Source: Thalassovita sp. (GTDB taxonomy: Bacteria; Pseudomonadota; Alphaproteobacteria; Rhodobacterales; Rhodobacteraceae). Taken from it: DNA of 64,000 nt. Location of the stretch: NCBI RefSeq assembly GCF_963691685.1, contig NZ_OY829290.1:2542001-2606000 (forward strand), written 5' to 3'. The notes under the pieces were generated by a model. It was given only the letters and a program-made list of their open reading frames with translations. It did no database searches and was not told the DNA's origin. The position numbers and the translations under genes were made by a program. Below are positions 35,433 to 44,114 of this stretch, in pieces (the first letter of the stretch is position 1; every line of letters starts with the position of its first letter).

Positions 35433-36956
35433 ATGGAACTGGGCATGCGTGCCCCTGATGACCTGCCCAACGACATTGCCGAGTTGAAGGCGATCATCCG
35501 TGCGCAACAGGATCAGAATGCGCGACTTGAAGCCCTGGTCGCGTCCTTCAAGAAGGCGCTGTTTGGGTCCAAATCCGAGAAGATTGACCCCGCCCAATAT
35601 GAGTTGGAACTCGAAGATATCGAGACGGCCATCGCGCAGGTCGAAGCCGAGATTGACGCAGACGAACGCACCGCGCCGGTGCGGCCAGCAAAGCCGCGCC
35701 AGACAAACCGTGGATCGCTGCCCAAGCATCTGGAACGGGTAGAGGTGGTCATTGAACCTGATCTCTCCTGCGCCTGCGGAACCGCGCGTCATGTCATAGG
35801 TGAGGATGTGAGCGAACGTTTGGACATCATCCCTGCACAGTTCCGCGTTATCGTCACCCGTCGCCCCAAATACGCCTGCCGATCCTGCGAGGACGGGATC
35901 ACTCAGGCCCCAGCACCACCACACATCATTGCAAGCGGCATGCCGACCGAAGCCACTTTGGCGCATGTTCTGGTCTCCAAATACGCGGACCACCTGCCGC
36001 TTTATCGACAGGCGCAAATCTACAGTCGCCAGGGCATCGATCTGGATCGCTCGACCTTGGCCGCTTGGGTGGGCAAATCGGCATTCGAGTTGGCCCCGGT
36101 CTATGAGGCGCTGATGGCCGATCTGAAGCGCTCAACCAAGCTGTTCATGGACGAGACACCGGCACCGGTTCTGGCCCCAGGGCGGAAAAAGACCAAAACC
36201 GGATACTTCTGGGCGCTGGCCCGTGATGATCGCCCATGGGGCGGTGATGATCCGCCCGGTGTGGCCTTCACCTATGCGCCAGGGCGATCCGGCCAGCATG
36301 CAGACAATATCTTGAAAGGCTTCAGCGGCACCCTGCAGGTGGATGGCTATGCTGGCTACAACCGCTTGCTCAAACGGCCCGCACAGGATGTGAGGCTGGC
36401 CTATTGTTGGGCCCATGCACGCCGCAACTTGCATGATGTTACCCAGTCCAGCATTGCCCCGATCGCGCAGGAGGGTTTGGCGCACATTCAGGCGCTCTAT
36501 CGCATCGAAAAAGACCTGCGTGGCCTAACCGCAGACCAACGCAATGCTGCACGGCAGGAGCGCTCAAAACCTATCATCGACACCCTCGAGCTTTGGCTTG
36601 CCCAAGGTCGTGCCCGTGTCTCGTCCAAATCCCCAACTGGAGAGGCCCTGAAATACATCGCAAAATACTGGGATGGGCTAATCCTGTTCCTCGACGATGG
36701 TCGCATCGAACTCGACAACAACTCCGTCGAACGCACCATCCGACCCATTGCTCTAAACCGCAAAAACGCGCTCTTCGCCGGGCACGACGCTGGCGCACAG
36801 AACTGGGCCGCCATCGCGTCACTGATCGAGACCTGCAAACTCAACGGTATCGAGCCACACGCATATCTGTGCGGCGTACTCACAGCCATTGCTGGCGGGC
36901 ACAAGCAAACCCACATCAATGAACTGCTGCCTTGGAACTACGCTAAAACCGTGTGA
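35433..36956 (+). CDS. tnpC: IS66 transposase TnpC, copy A
   Basis: The DDE transposase of the element, 507 residues from ATG 35433 (517 if TTG 35403 is used). An N-terminal coiled coil (ELKAIIRAQQDQNARLEALV) leads to a zinc-binding cysteine cluster (CACG and CRSC near 125-160) and the catalytic domain with KLFMDETPAPV, VDGYAGYNRLL and, near the end, DDGRIELDNNSVERTIRP, giving the DDE residues. The reading frame is intact, so this copy could be active. Confidence 0.93.
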   Translation: MELGMRAPDDLPNDIAELKAIIRAQQDQNARLEALVASFKKALFGSKSEKIDPAQYELELEDIETAIAQVEAEIDADERTAPVRPAKPRQTNRGSLPKHLERVEVVIEPDLSCACGTARHVIGEDVSERLDIIPAQFRVIVTRRPKYACRSCEDGITQAPAPPHIIASGMPTEATLAHVLVSKYADHLPLYRQAQIYSRQGIDLDRSTLAAWVGKSAFELAPVYEALMADLKRSTKLFMDETPAPVLAPGRKKTKTGYFWALARDDRPWGGDDPPGVAFTYAPGRSGQHADNILKGFSGTLQVDGYAGYNRLLKRPAQDVRLAYCWAHARRNLHDVTQSSIAPIAQEGLAHIQALYRIEKDLRGLTADQRNAARQERSKPIIDTLELWLAQGRARVSSKSPTGEALKYIAKYWDGLILFLDDGRIELDNNSVERTIRPIALNRKNALFAGHDAGAQNWAAIASLIETCKLNGIEPHAYLCGVLTAIAGGHKQTHINELLPWNYAKTV

Positions 36957-38069
36957 TCGGCGCACCGCTTACTTTGGCGCGCAATCTCTTGAACAACTTC
37001 TATCCGGTTTACAATTGTTTCAAGATGCCCGGCCGCCTCTTTCACAGCTTCGCCACTCTCTTTTGCACGATCCGCTGCCTTCGAAGCAATTCCTTCGGTT
37101 TTCTGTGCGTTTTCTGCAGACTGCGCGATATTTGCGGCAATCTGTTCCACTGAAGCAGAAGCCTCCTCAGTTGCGGCAGCCTGGCTCACAGATACTTCCT
37201 GCAGTTGCTGCGAGGTCGCTGACACCTGAACCGCCCCGGATGCCACATTGGTGGCCGAGGATGTAACATCGCCAACCGTTCCTCGTAGGTCGGCTACCAT
37301 CCGATTAAGGTCTGTTAGCAGTGATCCAATCTCGTCATTTCGCTGCACAACCACTGTGCTGGTAAGATCGCCTGCCGCAACGCTTGCGCTTAGCTTTTGA
37401 GCTGCAGACAAACCCTTGCTGATGCTGCGCATGATCGCAAAGCCAGTCCCGAGGCTAAATACTAAGGCGAGAGAGGTTATTCCGATGAGCTCAAACCTAG
37501 CCAACTCATACTCTTCGGCTGATTTCTTGACATCTTCCGCTAGCACTTCGGTCTCGTGTACCGAGAAATCATGCACCAGCTTGAGGATCTTTTCATCATA
37601 AACGCCGCCCTCAATAACGAGCTTGACTGCAGCAGCTTGCGGGTCCCCCTGCTCATATAGCTTGATAGCCTCCGCATTTACGGCCTCAAGTTTGTGTCGA
37701 AGCGCAACAAACTGATCGAGAATATCCCGTTCTTTTGCAGCTGCGTGTCCATAAGAACGGTCCAACAACGCTTCTTCTTCGTGCTCCAACTCTGCCAAAT
37801 GCTCTTCAATTTCATGATGCAATTTGGGGTCATCAATCATCACGAAGTCCCGAACGACATTTTGAATGCGTTCCTGGATGATTGCTAATTCGTCGAGGTC
37901 TCTGAGTGCCTGAAAATCTTCGGTCACTATCTTTGCGTTTCTTTCCTTAAGGATCTGCATCTCCTTGAGGGAAATCCAAGCAATGACGGCAATCATCAGT
38001 GTTAGAAAGGTTAATAAAGCTGCTAACTTAGTCTTTAATGAAATTCGCATCTGAGTACTCGCTCTTGGT

Positions 38070-38077
38070 GTTACACT
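38070..38077. repeat. 8-bp target duplication of IS66 copy B
   Basis: GTTACACT occurs here and again at 40482-40489, flanking copy B. It differs from the copy A duplication, so the two elements inserted independently. Confidence 0.92.
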
Positions 38078-38093
38078 GTAAGCGGTGCGCCGA

Positions 38094-39617
38094 TCACACG
38101 GTTTTAGCGTAGTTCCAAGGCAGCAGTTCATTGATGTGGGTTTGCTTGTGCCCGCCAGCAATGGCTGTGAGTACGCCGCACAGATATGCGTGTGGCTCGA
38201 TACCGTTGAGTTTGCAGGTCTCGATCAGTGACGCGATGGCGGCCCAGTTCTGTGCGCCAGCGTCGTGCCCGGCGAAGAGCGCGTTTTTGCGGTTTAGAGC
38301 AATGGGTCGGATGGTGCGTTCGACGGAGTTGTTGTCGAGTTCGATGCGACCATCGTCGAGGAACAGGATTAGCCCATCCCAGTATTTTGCGATGTATTTC
38401 AGGGCCTCTCCAGTTGGGGATTTGGACGAGACACGGGCACGACCTTGGGCAAGCCAAAGCTCGAGGGTGTCGATGATAGGTTTTGAGCGCTCCTGCCGTG
38501 CAGCATTGCGTTGGTCTGCGGTTAGGCCACGCAGGTCTTTTTCGATGCGATAGAGCGCCTGAATGTGCGCCAAACCCTCCTGCGCGATCGGGGCAATGCT
38601 GGACTGGGTAACATCATGCAAGTTGCGGCGTGCATGGGCCCAACAATAGGCCAGCCTCACATCCTGTGCGGGCCGTTTGAGCAAGCGGTTGTAGCCAGCA
38701 TAGCCATCCACCTGCAGGGTGCCGCTGAAGCCTTTCAAGATATTGTCTGCATGCTGGCCGGATCGCCCTGGCGCATAGGTGAAGGCCACACCGGGCGGAT
38801 CATCACCGCCCCATGGGCGATCATCACGGGCCAGCGCCCAGAAGTATCCGGTTTTGGTCTTTTTCCGCCCTGGGGCCAGAACCGGTGCCGGTGTCTCGTC
38901 CATGAACAGCTTGGTTGAGCGCTTCAGATCGGCCATCAGCGCCTCATAGACCGGGGCCAACTCGAATGCCGATTTGCCCACCCAAGCGGCCAAGGTCGAG
39001 CGATCCAGATCGATGCCCTGGCGACTGTAGATTTGCGCCTGTCGATAAAGCGGCAGGTGGTCCGCGTATTTGGAGACCAGAACATGCGCCAAAGTGGCTT
39101 CGGTCGGCATGCCGCTTGCAATGATGTGTGGTGGTGCTGGGGCCTGAGTGATCCCGTCCTCGCAGGATCGGCAGGCGTATTTGGGGCGACGGGTGACGAT
39201 AACGCGGAACTGTGCAGGGATGATGTCCAAACGTTCGCTCACATCCTCACCTATGACATGACGCGCGGTTCCGCAGGCGCAGGAGAGATCAGGTTCAATG
39301 ACCACCTCTACCCGTTCCAGATGCTTGGGCAGCGATCCACGGTTTGTCTGGCGCGGCTTTGCTGGCCGCACCGGCGCGGTGCGTTCGTCTGCGTCAATCT
39401 CGGCTTCGACCTGCGCGATGGCCGTCTCGATATCTTCGAGTTCCAACTCATATTGGGCGGGGTCAATCTTCTCGGATTTGGACCCAAACAGCGCCTTCTT
39501 GAAGGACGCGACCAGGGCTTCAAGTCGCGCATTCTGATCCTGTTGCGCACGGATGATCGCCTTCAACTCGGCAATGTCGTTGGGCAGGTCATCAGGGGCA
39601 CGCATGCCCAGTTCCAT
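38094..39617 (-). CDS. tnpC: IS66 transposase TnpC, copy B
   Basis: Identical in predicted sequence to the TnpC of copy A: coiled-coil N-terminus, cysteine cluster and DDE domain ending with LLPWNYAKTV. The start is taken at ATG 39617, with TTG 39647 as alternative. The frame is intact. Confidence 0.92.
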   Translation of the reverse strand: MELGMRAPDDLPNDIAELKAIIRAQQDQNARLEALVASFKKALFGSKSEKIDPAQYELELEDIETAIAQVEAEIDADERTAPVRPAKPRQTNRGSLPKHLERVEVVIEPDLSCACGTARHVIGEDVSERLDIIPAQFRVIVTRRPKYACRSCEDGITQAPAPPHIIASGMPTEATLAHVLVSKYADHLPLYRQAQIYSRQGIDLDRSTLAAWVGKSAFELAPVYEALMADLKRSTKLFMDETPAPVLAPGRKKTKTGYFWALARDDRPWGGDDPPGVAFTYAPGRSGQHADNILKGFSGTLQVDGYAGYNRLLKRPAQDVRLAYCWAHARRNLHDVTQSSIAPIAQEGLAHIQALYRIEKDLRGLTADQRNAARQERSKPIIDTLELWLAQGRARVSSKSPTGEALKYIAKYWDGLILFLDDGRIELDNNSVERTIRPIALNRKNALFAGHDAGAQNWAAIASLIETCKLNGIEPHAYLCGVLTAIAGGHKQTHINELLPWNYAKTV

Positions 39618-39660
39618 ACCAAAACAAGGGTGGAATGGCCCGCCCAAACGCCCCCGTGAG

Positions 39661-40014
39661 TCACTCCGCCGCAGCCGGAGCTGTCACCTCCAGGGGCTGC
39701 ACGCGTCGCCAATCCAGACCTGCGAACAAAGCCTCAAACTGGGCTGGCTCCAGACGCATCACCCCGTTCTTAATCGCAGGCCATGTGAAACTGTTATCTT
39801 CCAGCCGCTTGTACGCCATCACCAATCCGCTGCCGTCCCAATAGATCAGCTTCAATCGATCTGCCCGCTTGGCACGGAAGACATAAACCGACCCATCAAA
39901 CGGCTTCTGACGCAGGTGGCTCTGTACCAAGGCGGCCAGCCCATCATGACCTTTGCGGAAGTCCACAGGATCGCTGGCCACAAAAATCCGCACTTTATGG
40001 GATGGCATGATCAC
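39661..40014 (-). CDS. tnpB: IS66 TnpB (Orf2-like) protein, copy B
   Basis: The 117-residue TnpB of copy B, identical to that at 35036-35389, with the DPVDFRKGHDGL and FRAKRADRLKLIYWD motifs. It overlaps tnpA by four bases. Confidence 0.92.
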   Translation of the reverse strand: MIMPSHKVRIFVASDPVDFRKGHDGLAALVQSHLRQKPFDGSVYVFRAKRADRLKLIYWDGSGLVMAYKRLEDNSFTWPAIKNGVMRLEPAQFEALFAGLDWRRVQPLEVTAPAAAE

Positions 40015-40412
40015 GTAGCCAAAGCCCGTGCGATCTCAACGACCCGCGCCGCTGGTGTCGCGGCGTCCAAACGAATGGTGACATCGCCTTGGATCACATC
40101 AAGCGTGCTGGTTGATGCTGTTGGTAGGGGCGAAGCCACGGGCGCAGGCGTCTCCATCTCAACAGGAACGAAGTCCATGCCGTCCAAATTGGGCAGAACC
40201 AACTTGCCCTGCCGCGCCATCCGCCGCCAATCAGACACTGTGCTGGGGATCAGCTCATACCGCTTCGCAACCGCCTTGACCGTCTCGCCTTCGAGCAACG
40301 TCTCCGCCACAATCCGAGCCTTCAACTCCGGTGGCCAACTCCGCTTGCCATCCGCCCGACGCGGCACACTTGCCAGAAACTCACATATAGCTCCCATCGA
40401 GAAACTCCCCAC
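40011..40412 (-). CDS. tnpA: IS66 TnpA-like accessory protein, copy B
   Basis: The 133-residue helix-turn-helix accessory protein of copy B, identical to that at 34638-35039. It is the first gene of the element, about 70 bases inside the terminal repeat. Confidence 0.88.
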   Translation of the reverse strand: MGSFSMGAICEFLASVPRRADGKRSWPPELKARIVAETLLEGETVKAVAKRYELIPSTVSDWRRMARQGKLVLPNLDGMDFVPVEMETPAPVASPLPTASTSTLDVIQGDVTIRLDAATPAARVVEIARALAT

Positions 40413-40489
40413 AAAACAAAGAAGCCTCTGAATCGCAGATCAGACGTCAGTTCGAAAGTGTGGGGGTGGCGCACCGCTTACGTTACACT

Positions 40490-41032
40490 TGGCGAGGCCG
40501 CAAGAAATGAGAATTCACGTTTGTGCTGTTTCACCAGCATGCAGACGAACGGAGACAATCACAATCCTAAGTTGATCTTTGCTCTTGCGGCACTCAAAGC
40601 AAGTTACGGCCCCAGAAAACCACAATTTAGGTGAGCGACAGCCGTGCCGTCGCGAAATGTGTAGACAAATTCAACTTAAGTAGCTGATAAATATACGGAA
40701 CACGACATAAAATATATTTTGTATTTTATGTTCCAAGGAGGCTCTTGCTGACCGATATGCGGCCATAGGGTGTGAAGTGCCCCTACCCTGGGAAGTCCTC
40801 ACCTTGAAGTTGGCCTTTTGTACTATTGAAAGTGGCGACAAAATTGGCGTGCGTCTCGAGGCCGCGATATGATCTGCGAGCTTCTCAGTTACGACACGGC
40901 ACTAAACACCGGTGATCTAGCCCATATGCCTCATTACCCCATCCCAAACCTCTCCAGCACCCCGTTCAACACCGCGAGCTTCTGTGTATCGGTCTGTCCG
41001 TCGTCAGAGCTTTTGGAACCAATTGGGGCTTA
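40490..41032. other. Former upstream region of the chemoreceptor, no gene
   Basis: This is the DNA that preceded the chemoreceptor ATG before IS66 copy B entered. It contains an AT-rich perfect inverted repeat (40705-40731) followed by an AAGGAGG with no open frame behind it. Nothing else is recognised up to the IS3 end. Confidence 0.5.
40705..40731. promoter_or_regulatory. AT-rich 10-bp inverted repeat
   Basis: ACATAAAATA, seven bases, TATTTTATGT is a perfect dyad. It may be an operator or a hairpin in the old chemoreceptor promoter zone; its partner is unknown. Confidence 0.4.
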
Positions 41033-41068
41033 AGCTAAGAGAGAGTTTGGCTCATCTGGTTGGTTTGA

Positions 41069-42049
41069 TTATGCGGCGCGCTGGCTGTGATGCAAGCGTC
41101 GCGTTTCGAGCGTCTTTTGTTTGATCCTTTCTCGTTTTTCCAGAATGGCTTTGTCACGGCCGAAGTAGACATCGGCTGGCGTGACGTTGTTCAGGCTTTC
41201 GTGATAGCGTTGGTGGTTGTAGTGATCGACAAAGGCTTCGATCTGAGCTTCGAGATCGCTGGGCAGGAAGTAGTTTTCCAGCAGGATGCGGTTCTTCAAA
41301 GTCTGATGCCACCTCTCAATTTTACCCTGTGTCTGGGGATGATAAGGTGCGCCCCTGCTGTGCTTCATTCCTTTGTCCTGCAACCATTCCGCCAGATCAC
41401 CAGAAACGTAACTTGACCCATTGTCGCTCAGCAGGCGCGGCTTATGAACAACGTGGACCTGATCACATCCCGACGCCTCAAGCGCCAGATCCAGCGTATC
41501 AGTCACGTCTTCAGCCCTCATGTTTGTGCAGAGTTTCCACGAGATGATGTAGCGGCTGTAATCGTCGAGGATCGTGCTGAGATAGAACCACCCCCAGCCC
41601 AAAACCTTGAGATACGTGAAGTCGGTTTGCCAGAGTTGGTTGATGGCCGTAGTTTTGTCTTTGAACTCATTTGCCGCCTTGATGACGATGAAGGCGGGGC
41701 TGGTGATCAGGTCATGGGCTTTCAGCATCCGGTATGTTGAAGCCTCTGATACAAAATAGCTTTCTTGATCCGTGAACGTGACTCCCAAATCCCGTGGTGA
41801 TAGTTCTGTTTCCTTTAGAGCTAATTTGACGACCTTGCGTCGCACCTCATCAGGGATGCGGTTCCAGACGTGTTTGGGCTTGGGAGATTGGTCCTGCAAA
41901 CCAGTCTCGCCGGACTGCCGGTATCGGTCATACCAACGATAGAACGTGGTGCGCGGGATACCCAGTTTGGCCAGCGTTTGGCGCGCTGAAAGATGCGAGC
42001 CTTCGACCTGCCGGATGATCTCCAGCTTCTCTGATGCGGCGTACCTCAT
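41069..42049 (-). CDS. IS3 family transposase OrfB (DDE integrase domain)
   Basis: A 326-residue rve-type integrase part of an IS3 transposase, starting at ATG 42049 (MRYAASEKLEIIRQVEG). It has a helix-turn-helix (ARQTLAKLGIPRTTFYRWYDRYR), then the DDE core: WQTDFTYLKV, LLSDNGSSYVS and QGKIERWHQTLKNRILLE. In intact elements it is made as a fusion with OrfA by frameshifting. Because OrfA here has a nonsense codon, full transposase is unlikely to be made. Confidence 0.85.
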   Translation of the reverse strand: MRYAASEKLEIIRQVEGSHLSARQTLAKLGIPRTTFYRWYDRYRQSGETGLQDQSPKPKHVWNRIPDEVRRKVVKLALKETELSPRDLGVTFTDQESYFVSEASTYRMLKAHDLITSPAFIVIKAANEFKDKTTAINQLWQTDFTYLKVLGWGWFYLSTILDDYSRYIISWKLCTNMRAEDVTDTLDLALEASGCDQVHVVHKPRLLSDNGSSYVSGDLAEWLQDKGMKHSRGAPYHPQTQGKIERWHQTLKNRILLENYFLPSDLEAQIEAFVDHYNHQRYHESLNNVTPADVYFGRDKAILEKRERIKQKTLETRRLHHSQRAA

Positions 42050-42068
42050 TCTTGGTGGCCCCCATCCG

Positions 42069-42108
42069 CTGCCCGGCAGGGCATTGCAAAGCAATGCCCC
42101 GAGAGGGG
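42069..42108 (-). repeat. Three adjacent hairpins at the OrfA/OrfB junction
   Basis: On the plus strand: CTGCCCGGCAG, then GGGCATTGCAAAGCAATGCCC written as arms GGGCATTGC and GCAATGCCC around AAA, then CCCC-gaga-GGGG. A run of seven A residues (coding strand) lies 11 bases upstream. It may stimulate frameshifting, or be a small palindromic element inserted at the end of OrfA. Confidence 0.6.
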
Positions 42109-42110
42109 CC

Positions 42111-42452
42111 GATCATGCTTTTTTTGAGAAGACGCAATTCCAGCGTTTGCTCGGCCACGACCTCCTTCAGATCGCGGGTTTCACGACGCAGGTCTTTGAC
42201 TTCGTCGGTCGTGGCCGCGCGGGCGGCATCGCCAGTCAACCGCCTTTTCCCGGCTTCCAAGAAGTCCTTGGATCACTTGTAGTAAACCCCTTGGGAAATC
42301 CCCTCACGGCGGCAAAGCTCAGCAATGCTATCTTCGCCACGCAGGCCATCCAGCACGATCCTGATCTTCTCTTCAGCTGAATACTGTTTGCGGGTTGCCC
42401 GTTTGATGTCTTTGACGATCTTCTCGCTAGGGCTCTTAGTTGTCTTTCTCAT
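42111..42452 (-). pseudogene. IS3 OrfA with in-frame stop
   Basis: The frame starts at ATG 42452 (MRKTTKSPSEK) and shows the OrfA helix-turn-helix (YSAEEKIRIVLDGLRGEDSIAELCRREGISQGVYYK). Codon 60 at 42273-42275 is TGA where related elements have Trp (YYKWSKDF). The same frame then continues with SKDFLEAGKRRL to LRLLKKSMI. Just after this, a segment of three hairpins (42069-42108) separates OrfA from OrfB. Confidence 0.8.
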
Positions 42453-42716
42453 CGTCCACTCCTCGGTGGTCACGATGAGCCAGAAACACTCTCTTATCAA
42501 ATCGCCCTATTTGGACCCATAAGCGCTGACGTCAGACAGTCCTTCAAATAGCTGCTCTTCACATAGTTCACGGCGAATGACCGCTTTCCGCCCATTCTGC
42601 AGATAGGCATGTCTGCTTTGGGCTTGCACCAGCAATTGATAACCTTGGTTTGCGCACAGTTTTGCTGCGGACACGCTGCCGCACTGCCGCATGGCGGCTT
42701 AGAGCCCAACTGGGCC

Positions 42717-43253
42717 CTAATTTGCAGCGCGCCGAATGGCTGCTTCTGCAACTTGCTCGAAGATCGCTCGTTTTTTTGACGTCGAAGCCACGATCATGCC
42801 GCCTTCAAGGGCGGCAACGATCAGGTTAGCGGTTTCAGCAGCATGTTCGACGCCGTGTTCGGTCAGCAGCGTTTCCAGCCACGCCTTGTTCATTTCAAAG
42901 AACGCTTTTGTACGTGCGTTCACATTTTCCGGCAGTCCAATGGCCTCGGCGCCCATTACGGCGCAAAGGCAAATGGACTCACCCAACACAAGCGCCTTTG
43001 AATAGAGCCCCACGAAAGCGTCCAGCGCCGCGCCCAGCTCGATTTGGTCGATCCTGTCGAGTTCTTCTTTAAACTGCTCCGCGTAACGCGTGACGAGGGC
43101 CTCACCGAGGTCTGGCTTGGTCGGAAAGTGGTAGTGCACGCTTGCGCTTTTGATTCCCACGTCTTTAGCCAGATCGCGGAAACTCATCTCGGCAAAGCCC
43201 ACGCCTCGCACACGCTTCTCGGCGGCCTCAAGAATTTTCTCTTTCATTGTCAT
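42717..43253 (-). CDS. TetR family repressor of the DJ-1/SDR/FAD operon
   Basis: A 178-residue TetR regulator from ATG 43253 (ATG 43247 is also possible). The helix-turn-helix is at residues 7-50 (ILEAAEKRVRGVGFAEMSFRDLAKDVGIKSASVHYHFPTKPDL), and the C-terminal part is the ligand-binding TetR_C domain. It is divergent from the DJ-1/PfpI operon, and two related 20-bp operator-like repeats lie between the genes, one next to each start, so autoregulation and operon control are likely. Ligands of such regulators are often electrophiles or aromatic compounds; here the ligand is unknown. Confidence 0.85.
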   Translation of the reverse strand: MTMKEKILEAAEKRVRGVGFAEMSFRDLAKDVGIKSASVHYHFPTKPDLGEALVTRYAEQFKEELDRIDQIELGAALDAFVGLYSKALVLGESICLCAVMGAEAIGLPENVNARTKAFFEMNKAWLETLLTEHGVEHAAETANLIVAALEGGMIVASTSKKRAIFEQVAEAAIRRAAN

Positions 43254-43269
43254 GGGTCTACACTCATTC

Positions 43270-43289
43270 ACCTATCGATTGATAGATAG
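43270..43289. promoter_or_regulatory. TetR operator-like site 1
   Basis: ACCTATCGATTGATAGATAG contains the dyad CTATCgatTGATAG-like core and matches site 2 at 16 of 20 positions. It is 16 bases upstream of the tetR start. Confidence 0.6.
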
Positions 43290-43324
43290 CCGTTGACAGA
43301 AGCAAGGTCAATCTCTAATTCAAT

Positions 43325-43344
43325 ACCTACCAACTGATAGGTAG
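43325..43344. promoter_or_regulatory. TetR operator-like site 2
   Basis: ACCTACCAACTGATAGGTAG has outer arms CTACC and GGTAG as a dyad. It lies 21 bases before the DJ-1/PfpI start, just upstream of its AAAGGA ribosome site, and starts 55 bases after the start of site 1. Confidence 0.6.
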
Positions 43345-43365
43345 ATACAGAAAGGAACTCTGACA

Positions 43366-44067
43366 ATGGCTACTGGAAACCAACAAAAGCGCGTGCTGCT
43401 TGTGATGTCGTCGGTCGACGAGATGGGCATTTCGGGTAAGCAGACCGGCACCTGGTTCACCGAACTGGCGGCGCCCTACTACATCCTGACCGAAGCTGGA
43501 TATGAGGTCGTCTTTGCCTCGCCCGAGGGCGGCGCGGCGCCGATTGATCTGCTCTCGATGAAAGCCCCCTTCACGACGGAATACACCGAACGCTTCTTCA
43601 ATGATCCTGTGGCGATGTTCGCGGCTCAGAACACTCGTAAGCTGCGCGAGATCGACTGCTCGACCTTCGACGCGCTCTTTGTGCCGGGCGGCTATGGACT
43701 GATCTGGGATCTGGCGAGCGACAGCTACGCGATCAAGATGATCCGGGACTTCTACGAAAGCGACCGGCCCGTGGCGATGGTCTGTCACGCGCCCGCCATC
43801 TTGCGCGACATCAAGCTCTCGAACGGCGAGTACTTGGTCAATGGCGTCGATCTGACTGGCTTTAAGAACGCCGAGGACAGCGAGATCGAGCTTCTGCATC
43901 ACCTGCTGTTCTCGCTTGAGGACGAGCTGAAGGGCCGCGGTGCCAACTATATCAGCAAGGCCAACTGGGAGGCCAACGTTGTCGAGGACGGCGCGTTGAT
44001 GACCGGTCAGAGCCCTGCCTCTGCACCGCCGCTCGCCGAAGCGCTCAAAGCGCGTTTGGCGGCATGA
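43366..44067 (+). CDS. DJ-1/PfpI family protein (Hsp31-like)
   Basis: A 233-residue class I glutamine-amidotransferase-fold protein of the DJ-1/PfpI superfamily. The N-terminus (VLLVMSSVDEMGISGKQTGTWFTELAAPYYILTEAGYEV) and the nucleophile elbow MVCHAPAIL with its cysteine near residue 142 resemble Hsp31/glyoxalase III proteins, which detoxify methylglyoxal or repair glycated proteins. A GGYGLIWDL segment precedes the elbow. It is first in the TetR-controlled operon, with AAAGGA upstream. A role in reactive-carbonyl stress is inference. Confidence 0.85.
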   Translation: MATGNQQKRVLLVMSSVDEMGISGKQTGTWFTELAAPYYILTEAGYEVVFASPEGGAAPIDLLSMKAPFTTEYTERFFNDPVAMFAAQNTRKLREIDCSTFDALFVPGGYGLIWDLASDSYAIKMIRDFYESDRPVAMVCHAPAILRDIKLSNGEYLVNGVDLTGFKNAEDSEIELLHHLLFSLEDELKGRGANYISKANWEANVVEDGALMTGQSPASAPPLAEALKARLAA

Positions 44068-44079
44068 ACGACACCCCAT

Positions 44080-44104
44080 CGGGGCGGTAACAAATGCCGC
44101 CCCG
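44080..44104 (+). terminator. Hairpin after DJ-1/PfpI gene
   Basis: CGGGGCGG, nine bases, CCGCCCCG is a perfect 8-bp stem starting 13 bases after the stop. It has no T-run and may attenuate read-through into the downstream genes. Confidence 0.5.
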
Positions 44105-44114
44105 GTGCCTCAAT

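Larger units (their letters stand above)
34569..36972 (+). mobile_element. IS66 family insertion sequence, copy A
   Basis: A 2,404-bp element with terminal inverted repeats beginning GTAAGCGGTGCGCC at both ends, and three genes tnpA, tnpB and tnpC in the IS66 order. It is inserted in the chemoreceptor gene with an 8-bp duplication TTTGGCGC. Copy B at 38078-40481 has the same length and identical predicted proteins in the opposite orientation, so both insertions are recent. Confidence 0.95.
34004..38050 (-). pseudogene. Methyl-accepting chemotaxis protein gene split by IS66
   Basis: The gene starts at ATG 38050 and ends at 34004. Removing the IS66 copy at 34569-36972 and one 8-bp target repeat joins the two parts in frame as 545 codons, so the ancestral protein had 544 residues. 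It had a first membrane helix (LAALLTFLTLMIAVIAWISL), a four-helix-bundle-type periplasmic sensor of about 150 residues, a second helix (IGITSLALVFSLGTGFAIM), HAMP, and a signalling domain whose tip (DLLALNAAVEAARAGDHGRG) falls right at the insertion: the break follows EIARQ. The 5' part would now make a truncated product of about 370 residues, and a second IS66 copy sits 27 bases before the ATG, cutting it from its promoter. The receptor is almost certainly inactive. Confidence 0.9.
38078..40481 (-). mobile_element. IS66 family insertion sequence, copy B (inverted)
   Basis: A second 2,404-bp element with the same GTAAGCGGTGCGCC terminal repeats, in reverse orientation to copy A. It lies between the upstream region and the ATG of the chemoreceptor gene, with an 8-bp duplication GTTACACT. 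Between the copies lies a 1,105-bp chemoreceptor segment that homologous recombination could invert. Confidence 0.95.
41033..42499 (-). mobile_element. IS3 family element, decayed
   Basis: About 1,467 bp with imperfect terminal repeats. The right end read inward is TGATAAGAGAGTGTTTCTGG; the left end has AGCTAAGAGAGAGTTTGG, so the left TG terminus is mutated. It carries an OrfA with an in-frame stop and a near-complete OrfB. No target duplication could be settled by eye. Confidence 0.8.

Noticed and set aside
36973..38077. Composite transposon carrying the chemoreceptor segment
   Set aside because: Each IS66 copy has its own different 8-bp duplication, and the segment is the native gene, so the pair did not move as one unit.
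42500..42716. Short minus-strand frames between the IS3 element and tetR
   Set aside because: They have no ribosome site, overlap each other in different frames and match no family I recognise. They may be decayed sequence beside the IS.
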